Shown piece by piece: positions 58,095 through 64,000 of a stretch of DNA of 64,000 nt. Every line of letters begins with the position of its first letter. Within the stretch, counting starts at the first letter, position 1. The notes below the pieces were generated by a model, which was not told the origin of the DNA, made no database searches, and worked only from the letters and a program-made list of their open reading frames with translations. Origin of the DNA: Prauserella cavernicola. Lineage in GTDB: Bacteria; Actinomycetota; Actinomycetes; Mycobacteriales; Pseudonocardiaceae. The stretch spans positions 310,001 to 374,000 of the forward strand of contig NZ_JAENJH010000006.1 of assembly GCF_016595675.1 (NCBI RefSeq), given 5' to 3'. The position numbers and the translations under genes were made by a program.

Positions 58095-59426
58095 ATGTCG
58101 GATCGGAACGTGGACCTGCTGGTCATCGGCGGGGGAATGGCCGGGCTGACCGCCGCGGCCCGCACCGCGCGCGACGGCGGGTCGGTGCTGGTCGTGGAGC
58201 GAGCCGACACCGTCGGCGGGTCGGGTCTGTTCGCGGGTTTCGTGTGGACCGCGGCCTCCCACGAGGTGCTGACCGAGATCAACCCCGACGGTGATCCCGC
58301 GCTGGCCCGGCACCTGGTGGACGGCTTCGCCGGTGCGGTGGACTGGATTCGCGACCTCGGCGTCACCTGCGCCGATGCCGTCACCGTGCTGCGCTACGGG
58401 CGGGGTCACCAGTTCGACACGGCTCACTACGCCTCGGAGTGTGCCCGGTCGATCAAGGAGCGGGGTGAGCTGTTGCTGCTCAGCACGGTTCGCCGGTTGC
58501 TCGAGGCGGACGGTGCGGTGCTCGGCGCGGAGATCGAAACCTCCGACGGCGAGGTGCACACGGTCCGAGCCCGCCACACCCTGCTCGCGACCGGCGGGTT
58601 CCAGGCCGATCCCGCACTGCGCGCGGAACTCATCCACGAGCACGCCCGGGACGTCGAGCTGCGATCCAACCCGAACAGCGACGGTGAGGGGCTGCGGCTC
58701 GCGCGCACGCTGGGCGCCGACATCGGGTTCCAAGGAGCCGGTTTCTACGGCCACTTGATGCCCTCGGGCGTCCCGCTGACCGACTCGTCGCTGTTCGTGG
58801 ACCTGGCTCTCTACTACAGCGAGCACGCGCTGCTGTTCAACCTCGCGGGCGAGCGCTTCGTCGACGAGACCGTGGGCGATCACCTGAGCACGATGGCGCT
58901 GCTCGACCAGCCCGAGGCCAGGGGACTGCTCGTCGCCGATGCGCGCGTCCACCGCGAGTGGATTACCGGGTCCTATGTGGAGGGTGTCGCCGGGCTGGAC
59001 AAGTTCGCGCTCGCGCAACGCCGTGGAGCGCGCTGCGCGATCGCGGGCAGCGTGGCCGAGTTCGCCGACATCCCCGAGGAGTGGGGCTACGACGGTGTCC
59101 GGATTCGCGACGTCCTGGCGGAGACGAACGAGGCGGCTCTGGCGGGTCGATCGACCGTGCCGGGCCGAGTTCACGACCCGCCACCGCTGACGGAACCGCC
59201 CTACTACGTGGTGGAGACCCGTCCGGCGGTCACGTTCCCCCTGACCGGAATCCGCATCGACACGCGAGCGCGCGTGCTGCGGCCCGACGGGAGCGCCGTG
59301 CCCGGTCTGCTCGCCGCGGGCTCGGACGCCGGAGGTCTGTACCACCGCGCCTACGCCGGAGGTCTGGCGCCCGCCCTCGTGTTCGGATTGTCCGCCGCGG
59401 AAACGGCGGCCGGAGAATCGCTCTGA
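58095..59426 (+). CDS. KSTD-like FAD-dependent dehydrogenase (FAD_binding_2)
   Basis: This 443-residue flavoprotein has LLVIGGGMAGLTAAART near residue 8 and the second FAD motif VVERADTVGGSGLFAG. It also has RARHTLLATGGFQAD in the middle and a C-terminal PGLLAAGSDAGGLYHRAYAGG. It is related to fumarate reductase-like enzymes and 3-ketosteroid-delta1-dehydrogenases, which desaturate a ring next to a ketone. The usual KSTD catalytic Tyr set is not fully clear, so a different ring-desaturation role is possible. GAGGAACATCC precedes the ATG at 58095. It closes the cluster. Confidence 0.88.
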   Translation: MSDRNVDLLVIGGGMAGLTAAARTARDGGSVLVVERADTVGGSGLFAGFVWTAASHEVLTEINPDGDPALARHLVDGFAGAVDWIRDLGVTCADAVTVLRYGRGHQFDTAHYASECARSIKERGELLLLSTVRRLLEADGAVLGAEIETSDGEVHTVRARHTLLATGGFQADPALRAELIHEHARDVELRSNPNSDGEGLRLARTLGADIGFQGAGFYGHLMPSGVPLTDSSLFVDLALYYSEHALLFNLAGERFVDETVGDHLSTMALLDQPEARGLLVADARVHREWITGSYVEGVAGLDKFALAQRRGARCAIAGSVAEFADIPEEWGYDGVRIRDVLAETNEAALAGRSTVPGRVHDPPPLTEPPYYVVETRPAVTFPLTGIRIDTRARVLRPDGSAVPGLLAAGSDAGGLYHRAYAGGLAPALVFGLSAAETAAGESL

Positions 59427-59729
59427 CGCACGGAGGCTTTCTACGGTTCCACAACGGTGTCATCGTCTGATATCTCTGTGTGAATGTTGCCGCGATAGCC
59501 GATTCTGCCCGTCCTCGTGACGGTCGTTCGACCGACACGCGGACGCTACCCGCGAGTCAACTATTGTTGCGCCCGTAAGGATCGGGGCACGAGAGACGGA
59601 TCTGGGGCTGCGGATCCAATCCGCGATCGCGTGGATCACAGTGTGCCGTCGACAATGTCGGTGGTATGCGCATTCAGATCTGCCGAATGGTCCCGCCCCG
59701 GATTCACTGGTGCATCAGAAGGGATTTTC
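59427..59729. other. Intergenic region before the secreted protein gene
   Basis: This 303-bp gap has lower GC than its surroundings. It contains a small perfect hairpin (CGGTCG-TT-CGACCG around 59520) and presumably the promoter of the gene at 59730. The open frame running from 59517 into that gene lacks coding character. Confidence 0.5.
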
Positions 59730-60194
59730 ATGAGGTCGAAGCGTTTGCGTCGGGCCGGGACGTCCGGCGCGCTGGTCGCCGCGGCGTTGGGCACGTCGAT
59801 GGTCGTCGCGCCCGCGTCGGCATCCGCGGTGAGCGAGTGGAAGTGCTACGGCACGCAGGTCGAACGCTGCGCCACTGTCTGGTGGGACGAGGCTGAGGAC
59901 ACCTACCGGGCGCGGGCGAAGATCACTGACATGCCCGGTGGTGGCGCTTACGAAGTCAAGGTCACCAACGTCAAGCTCATCAACTTCGATGGCGACCGCT
60001 TGGTGACGGTGAAGTCCAAGCAGGACTACGATGGCTGGCACGACACCGAGGACCTGGCCGGTACCGCGACGGTCGACCCGTGCGACTACGGGAACCCGAG
60101 CTTCGAGGTCAAGGCGACCTTCAGCTGGAGGGGCGCGGGCTCCGGCGAGAAGACCTGGAGCCCCGACCAAGGGTGGAGCATGTTCTGCGACTGA
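59730..60194 (+). CDS. Small secreted protein with four cysteines, unknown function
   Basis: I do not recognise this 154-residue protein. It begins with a Sec signal peptide (basic RSKRLRR, hydrophobic core, ASASA near residue 32) and continues as a mature domain of about 120 residues. The mature part has Cys in KCYGTQVERC, VDPCDYG and the final WSMFCD, likely two disulfides, with alternating hydrophobic residues typical of a beta-sandwich. ATG at 59730 gives a standard signal. It is followed by an unusually strong intrinsic terminator. No partner is obvious. Confidence 0.75.
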   Translation: MRSKRLRRAGTSGALVAAALGTSMVVAPASASAVSEWKCYGTQVERCATVWWDEAEDTYRARAKITDMPGGGAYEVKVTNVKLINFDGDRLVTVKSKQDYDGWHDTEDLAGTATVDPCDYGNPSFEVKATFSWRGAGSGEKTWSPDQGWSMFCD

Positions 60195-60210
60195 TCCATT
60201 GAACAACAAC

Positions 60211-60254
60211 GCGTCCGTCCCGCACCGTGTGGTGTGGGGGCGGACGCTTTTTTT
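60211..60254 (+). terminator. Intrinsic terminator with T tract
   Basis: A long stem (GCGTCCG at 60211-60217 with CGGACGC at 60241-60247, and a G-T-paired inner stem) is followed by TTTTTTTG. It is the only classical rho-independent terminator in the window. Confidence 0.85.
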
Positions 60255-60302
60255 GTTGGTCTGCCGCACACCACGTGCCGACATGATCGGGATGACCGCT
60301 GG

Positions 60303-60349
60303 ACGCCACGACGCCCTGACCGTCCGGGACGGTCAGGGCGTCGTGGCGT
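60303..60349. terminator. Perfect 22-bp hairpin upstream of the lipoprotein stop
   Basis: Arms 60303-60324 and 60328-60349 pair without mismatch around a three-base loop. It lies 13 bp past the stop of the minus-strand lipoprotein gene and serves as its terminator from that side. Confidence 0.7.
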
Positions 60350-60362
60350 TGCTACGTGATCG

Positions 60363-61013
60363 TCAGCTGGCCCAGACGACGGGGTTGTCGCTGTAGGCGT
60401 CGCCCTCGTCGAACTGCGCACCCACGACGGGAGCACCCGTCGTCGCGGTGAGCGAGCAGGTCTCGTACGACGCGCCCGCGGTGGTGAACTCGTTGTCGGC
60501 GCCCTCGTTGTCGCACTTGCCGGGGATGTCGCCGATCAGCACGACGCCGGTGCCGCTGCCTCCCTCGAGCACGCCGTTGAGCTTCAACGTCGCGTAGGAG
60601 AGGTCGGCGCCGTCGACGTTCTCGACCTTCATCTTGATGAAGTAGGGCTTCATGCCCTTGGCCTTGTCGCCGAAGGCGGCCATGTCGGACTCGGCCCCCT
60701 CCTCGATCGCCGTGACGGTGATGGCGATCGTGCCCTTCTTGTCGCTCGTGTACTCGAACGGCAGCACGGCCCTGTCGCCGACGGCGAGCTCGGTGCCAGG
60801 CTCGGTGGTCTCCTCGTCGGAGGCGGCACCGTCGCCGCTGTCGTCACCGTCTTCGCTGTCGGCGGACTCGCTCTCGCTGGCAGGCGCGGACGCGGACGAG
60901 GACGCGGGCGGGTCCTGTGCGGTCGCCGACCCTTCCTCGTCGCCGCCACAGGCCGAGAGCCCCAGTCCCAGGGTGGCCACCATGGCCGCGAACACGATGC
61001 GCCTCTTGTGCAC
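60363..61013 (-). CDS. Lipoprotein of unknown function
   Basis: This 216-residue protein has a signal peptide and lipobox, LGLSAC, near residue 19. A long acidic, Ser-rich linker follows (about residues 22-65, with SESESADSEDGDDSG) and then a soluble domain from residue 70 to the end. The domain has two Cys likely to bond and a DUF4352-like pattern (VENVDGADLSYATLKLNG). The GTG at 61013 is preceded by GAGGT. The linker suggests a domain held away from the cell surface. Function is unknown. Confidence 0.8.
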   Translation of the reverse strand: MHKRRIVFAAMVATLGLGLSACGGDEEGSATAQDPPASSSASAPASESESADSEDGDDSGDGAASDEETTEPGTELAVGDRAVLPFEYTSDKKGTIAITVTAIEEGAESDMAAFGDKAKGMKPYFIKMKVENVDGADLSYATLKLNGVLEGGSGTGVVLIGDIPGKCDNEGADNEFTTAGASYETCSLTATTGAPVVGAQFDEGDAYSDNPVVWAS

Positions 61014-61243
61014 TACTACCTCGCTGTTAACAGAGCTGTCCGACACGACAGCTTCGAACGTTCGAATGAGCACGGAAAAGCCCATGATGCGGGGCATTTC
61101 CGGGTGCGCCGGAGCGGATACTTCTCCGGCAGACGAGGGGCACAATAGCCCGGTTCGATCACCGGGTGTGTGGGTCGTTCAACCCACATCGAGCGGTCGC
61201 CGCCCGGTCGATGTGACGGATCGGTCCCGGGGAGTGATCCCGC

Positions 61244-61816
61244 TCAGTCGACCACGGAATCCAGCAGCCTGTCGAGTGCGCGATGCGCGGCCTGCCGGGC
61301 ATCGGCGTCGCCGGGGCGCTCCGCGAGCCACAACGCGGCCTCGTTCATGGCGCCCGACAACTGCGCGGTCATCGCGTCGAGCAGGTCGGAGGCCACTCCG
61401 GACTCGGCCAGTGCCTCGCGGAGGTGGACGACGGAGTTCTCCGAGTCGAACCGTCTCCACTGGGCCCACCCGAGCGCGGCAGGACCGTCCACGAGTAACA
61501 CCCGGTTCGCTGGCGCCGTGGTGATCGCGTCGACGAACGCGTGGCTGCCCGCGCGCAGTCTCCCGGCGGCATCCGGCTGCGTGGCCGCCCCGGTCACGGC
61601 GCTCGCGACGGTCGCCTGAAGCCGCTCCGCCACGGCGCGGAACACCCCGGTCTTGTTGCCGTAGTGGTGGTAGACGGCGCCGCGGGTGACCCCGGCGGCA
61701 TGGGCGACGTCGTCGAGTGACACGGCGGCGAAACCGCGTTCGGCGAACAGTGTGGTCGCTCTGTCGAGGATCTCCTGGGCTGTCGCCGCAGCCGCGGCGG
61801 CGGATGCTCGGGGCAC
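61244..61816 (-). CDS. TetR-family repressor of the VOC gene
   Basis: This 190-residue TetR protein has a helix-turn-helix at about residues 15-55 (VSLDDVAHAAGVTRGAVYHHYGNK) and a ligand domain. It is divergent from the glyoxalase-like gene at 61892 and shares two inverted TACGTAC-N5-GTATGTA operators with it. CTCCTTTACGTAC and its reverse complement place matching ribosome-binding sites at both ends of the gap. It probably represses both genes until an electrophile or toxic small molecule appears; the ligand is unknown. Confidence 0.93.
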   Translation of the reverse strand: MPRASAAAAAATAQEILDRATTLFAERGFAAVSLDDVAHAAGVTRGAVYHHYGNKTGVFRAVAERLQATVASAVTGAATQPDAAGRLRAGSHAFVDAITTAPANRVLLVDGPAALGWAQWRRFDSENSVVHLREALAESGVASDLLDAMTAQLSGAMNEAALWLAERPGDADARQAAHRALDRLLDSVVD

Positions 61817-61826
61817 GGGGCTCCTT

Positions 61827-61878
61827 TACGTACGTCATGTATGTATACTCGTCCACATTTACATACGCATTGTACGTA
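61827..61878. promoter_or_regulatory. Two inverted TetR operators TACGTAC-N5-GTATGTA
   Basis: The 19-bp site occurs at 61827-61845 (plus) and 61860-61878 (minus), each an imperfect palindrome. The outer 13-bp inverted repeat, 61821-61833 with 61872-61884, also contains the Shine-Dalgarno sequence of each divergent gene. Confidence 0.85.
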
Positions 61879-61891
61879 AAGGAGTGCGAAC

Positions 61892-62308
61892 ATGACAGCG
61901 ACGAGCTTCTATCCCGTGATGATGTCGCGGGAGGTCGCCACCGCGGCGACCTTCTACCGGGAGGCGCTGGACTTCGAGGTCACCTTCGACAGCGGCTGGT
62001 ACATCAGCCTGCGGCGGGGGGACTTCGAGCTCGCGATCGTCGACCACGACCACGGCACGGTGCCCGACGGCTTCCGCGTGCCCGTGCGCGGGCTCATCCT
62101 GAATCTGGAGGTCGACGACGTCGACGCGGTGCACGAGGCGCTGACCGGGCGCGGGTTCGTGCCGGTGTCGCCGCTGCGCGACGAGGACTTCGGGCAGCGG
62201 CACTTCATCGTCGAGGCTCCCGACGGTGTGCTGCTCGACGTGATCCAGCCGATCCCGCCCACCGGGGAGTACGCGGACGCCTACGCGGGAGGGTCGCTCG
62301 CGGGTTGA
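61892..62308 (+). CDS. Glyoxalase/bleomycin-resistance (VOC) protein
   Basis: This 138-residue VOC-fold protein has paired beta-alpha-beta-beta-beta units, with FYREALDFEVTFDSGWY in the first and LNLEVDDVDAVHEAL, FIVEAPDGVLLDVIQ in the second. His and Glu residues in these could bind a metal. The family includes glyoxalases, extradiol dioxygenases and drug-binding proteins; no single role can be read. AAAGGAG precedes the ATG at 61892. It is divergent from, and probably repressed by, the TetR gene. Confidence 0.88.
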   Translation: MTATSFYPVMMSREVATAATFYREALDFEVTFDSGWYISLRRGDFELAIVDHDHGTVPDGFRVPVRGLILNLEVDDVDAVHEALTGRGFVPVSPLRDEDFGQRHFIVEAPDGVLLDVIQPIPPTGEYADAYAGGSLAG

Positions 62309-62563
62309 GCACAGAGACCACAGTGGACGCTGTGAGGTCAGCACGTCGGGTGATCACGAACGGGTCAGTCTGTGGAAGGGCCGGCTGCTACGTCGATGCG
62401 GGGATCCACTGGAAGACAAGGATTTCCGCGGCCCTAGCCCGTTCGCGCTCGGGCGGCGACGCAGGGGGTGGGTGAGTGACGCGCCCAGTTTGGCCGACCG
62501 GGGTGTGGGTAGCCGCCCCGTGATCAACTCAGTCACCGCCCGAGCAACAGGGAAGGAATCGTC
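62309..62563. other. Intergenic region before the DUF4232 gene
   Basis: This 255-bp gap contains the promoter of the gene at 62564. I see no palindrome, RNA or repeat of note. Confidence 0.4.
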
Positions 62564-63103
62564 ATGACTCAGGCCATTGTGAAGCGAGTGGCAACAGGCG
62601 TCGCGGCAGCGGCGGGTGTGCTGGTACTGGGAGTCACCACCGCGTCCGCCGCCACCGTCGAGCCGCAGCAGACCGGAGAGGTTCCGCCGTGCACGTCCGA
62701 CCAGCTGATGTTGTCCACGAGTGAGCCGCGGCCGGGTGACGTGTCCGATCAGTACCACCTGACGATCGGCTTCGAGAACATCTCCGAGACCACGTGCGGC
62801 GTGGACGGACTGCCCACAGTGGACCTCGTCGGTCCCGACGACCCCCTGTTCGGCGACACCTACCGCCTTCCCGAGGGGATGGCGAACGACGACTTCGTCG
62901 ACCTCGTACCCGGGCAGTCCGCCGAGATCGCCGAGGTCACCGTGCTGACGCCCAGCGAGGGCGCCGAGGCCTGGACCCCGAACAGCATCCAGATCACCCC
63001 TCCCGGCGAGGAGGACGCGCTGACCAGTGACTGGGGTGACCTGCCGGTGTTGCGCCAGGACGGTGCCACCCATCCCGGCTCCTATGTGCAGGGCATCGGC
63101 TGA
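62564..63103 (+). CDS. Secreted DUF4232-like protein
   Basis: This 179-residue protein has a Sec signal peptide (KRVATGVAAAAG, cleavage near ASA-A at residue 29). The mature domain has the DUF4232 pattern, Cys in VPPCTSDQ and TTCGVDG and a beta-sandwich-like series (YHLTIGFENIS, AEIAEVTVLTP). Function is unknown; such proteins are common in the actinomycete secretome. AAGGAATCGTC precedes the ATG at 62564. It is convergent with the TetR gene at 63108, whose 3' end contains the shared hairpin. Confidence 0.82.
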   Translation: MTQAIVKRVATGVAAAAGVLVLGVTTASAATVEPQQTGEVPPCTSDQLMLSTSEPRPGDVSDQYHLTIGFENISETTCGVDGLPTVDLVGPDDPLFGDTYRLPEGMANDDFVDLVPGQSAEIAEVTVLTPSEGAEAWTPNSIQITPPGEEDALTSDWGDLPVLRQDGATHPGSYVQGIG

Positions 63104-63107
63104 CCTG

Positions 63108-63743
63108 TCATCGACGGGGGCGGGCCGTGCGCGGTCCGCCCCCGTCGTCGGGTCGTCCAGTGTCGACGACCAGTGCGAGCTGGGCGCGAAGCGCGCCGAG
63201 CGCGGTCTCGGGTGTGAGCCGCGCGCTCAGGACGTGCACGGCGAGGCCCTCGGCCGTGGCCAGCAGCGCGGTCGCGATCGTGGCCGGGTCGATCGAGTCG
63301 TCGCGCCGGGCGAGTGCGATCCGGCTCTCGAGGAAGCCGCTCAGCTTCGCGTTCTGGGTGGCCAGGTCGGTGGCGACGTCCGGCCTGCGGGAGGCGTAGG
63401 ACTGGAACGCCAGCGCGACCCGCGCCTCCTGGCGTTCCGGTTCCCCTCGGGGGATGAAACAGCCCAGGATCGCCTCGATCACCTCGGCGGGCGAGGGATC
63501 GGGCGCGAGTGCGGCGATCCTGGTGTCCACTCGCCGCTCGTAGCGCTCGCTCGCCGTGGCCATCGCGAAGCGCAGCATGGCGTCCTTGTTGGGAAAGTAG
63601 TGCTGCACCAGGCCCGCGGTGACGCCGACCTCCTCGGCCACGTGGCGAAGGCTCACCGCTTCCAGCCCGTCCCTGGCGGCGACGCGGAGCAACGCGCTGG
63701 CGACCTGACGCCTGCGTTCCTCGTGGTCGACGCGTTTGGGCAT
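63108..63743 (-). CDS. TetR-family (BetI-like) repressor
   Basis: This 211-residue regulator has a helix-turn-helix at about residues 25-65 (VSLRHVAEEVGVTAGLVQHYFPNK) and a BetI-like C-terminal domain. It is divergent from a SnoaL-like gene cut by the right edge. Between them a CCTTRCCTTGC palindrome overlaps a clear -10 box, so it should repress that gene. ATG at 63743 is the natural start. The inducer is unknown. Confidence 0.92.
   Translation of the reverse strand: MPKRVDHEERRRQVASALLRVAARDGLEAVSLRHVAEEVGVTAGLVQHYFPNKDAMLRFAMATASERYERRVDTRIAALAPDPSPAEVIEAILGCFIPRGEPERQEARVALAFQSYASRRPDVATDLATQNAKLSGFLESRIALARRDDSIDPATIATALLATAEGLAVHVLSARLTPETALGALRAQLALVVDTGRPDDGGGPRTARPRR
63112..63147. 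terminator. Hairpin inside the 3' end of the TetR gene
   Basis: A 12-bp perfect stem pairs 63112-63123 with 63136-63147. It lies between the DUF4232 stop and inside the last codons of the opposing TetR gene. It fits a terminator for the plus-strand gene. Confidence 0.6.
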
Positions 63744-63771
63744 GGCGACACGTTTTCACATTGCAGTCGTA

Positions 63772-63818
63772 TTGACAACGCTCGACCGAGATCCTTACCT
63801 TGCAGGCGCAAGGCAAGG
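63772..63818 (+). promoter_or_regulatory. Promoter and overlapping TetR operator
   Basis: TTGACA (63772-63777) and TTACCT (63795-63800) have a 17-bp spacing. The palindrome CCTTACCTTGC-aggc-GCAAGGCAAGG (63793-63818, one mismatch) covers the -10 box, an ideal position for repression of the gene at 63834. Confidence 0.75.
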
Positions 63819-63833
63819 ATGTGGGAGGCCGAC

Positions 63834-64000
63834 ATGACCGATCACCCCGACGCTCAACTCCTCAGGACGGCCCTGGACGCGCTCAACGCCGGCGACCTCG
63901 ACGCGTGTGTCGAGCTGATGCACCCGAACTTCCTCATCAACCTCGCGGGCCTGCCCACGCAGCTCGTCGGACGCGACGTCTGGCGTGCCGGGGTCGAACT
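63834..64000 (+). CDS. SnoaL-like (NTF2-fold) protein, 3' end outside window
   Basis: Only the first 55 residues are visible. They show the family start LLRTALDALNAGDLDACVELMHPNFLINLAG, then a VGRDVWRAG helix. These proteins are small isomerases or binding proteins. GGGAGG lies five bases before the ATG at 63834. It is divergent from a TetR gene with an operator over its promoter. Nothing can be said about residues beyond the edge. Confidence 0.75.
   Translation, partial: MTDHPDAQLLRTALDALNAGDLDACVELMHPNFLINLAGLPTQLVGRDVWRAGVE

Noticed and set aside
40382-59426. Steroid side-chain degradation cluster
   Set aside because: The KSTD-like and DUF35/thiolase-like genes are suggestive, but the hallmark kshA/B, hsaA-D and kstR-type sites are absent from this window.
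59517-59729. Upstream extension of the secreted protein frame
   Set aside because: It would bury the signal peptide; the ATG at 59730 gives a normal Sec signal.
1-64000. CRISPR arrays, insertion sequences, prophage, tRNA or rRNA genes
   Set aside because: No regularly spaced repeats, transposase or integrase motifs, or tRNA-like cloverleaf sequences were seen.

Overview
The window is about 70% GC with densely packed genes, many GTG starts, four-base ATGA/GTGA gene overlaps, twin-arginine secreted proteins and mycobacterial-type metal sensors. This points to a high-GC actinomycete. Pseudonocardiaceae would fit, but the genus cannot be fixed from the sequence. I see no rRNA, tRNA, CRISPR array, insertion sequence or integrase. 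Both ends cut a gene.

Positions 1-26,000 hold small self-contained modules, most beside their own regulator. They are: an N-acyl-D-amino-acid set (deacylase, permease, PLP decarboxylase) opposite a double-domain Lrp regulator; NAD(P)-binding reductases around a LysR gene; a secreted peptidase-like lipoprotein; a two-component system with a TetR gene; a TetR-controlled SnoaL-like/NmrA pair; a ChrB-N/YkvA pair; a nickel/cobalt locus (NmtR with its P1B-4 ATPase, a KmtR-like sensor and an MFS exporter with a His-rich tail); a SulP transporter with two CBS proteins behind possible dormancy-type boxes; and an HxlR-controlled azoreductase.

Positions 25,900-32,700 hold flavin enzymes. One joins a luciferase-like domain to a BBE-type FAD oxidase. 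A GntR-controlled FAD oxidoreductase lies opposite an Nramp-fold transporter that lacks the metal-binding motifs.

Positions 33,400-39,450 are a rubber (poly-cis-1,4-isoprene) degradation locus: a TetR regulator, two tandem latex-clearing-protein genes with every known key residue, and the molybdenum aldehyde oxidoreductase pair oxiB-oxiA.

Positions 40,380-59,430 form a large acyl-CoA catabolic cluster with a CoA ligase, three acyl-CoA dehydrogenases, an enoyl-CoA hydratase, a thiolase-like protein with a DUF35 partner, five SDRs, an alcohol dehydrogenase, an APH-type kinase, a KSTD-like FAD dehydrogenase, a nitroreductase, a transporter and its own TetR regulator. Six copies of one 15-bp motif lie at its promoters, so it looks like a single regulon. 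The kinase plus an ACAD10/11-type dehydrogenase suggest removal of a 4-hydroxyacyl group. That would suit the methyl-ketone ends that Lcp makes, although this link is inference.

The last 4.5 kb carry small secreted proteins and two TetR regulators, each beside a divergent small enzyme and each with a clear palindromic operator.
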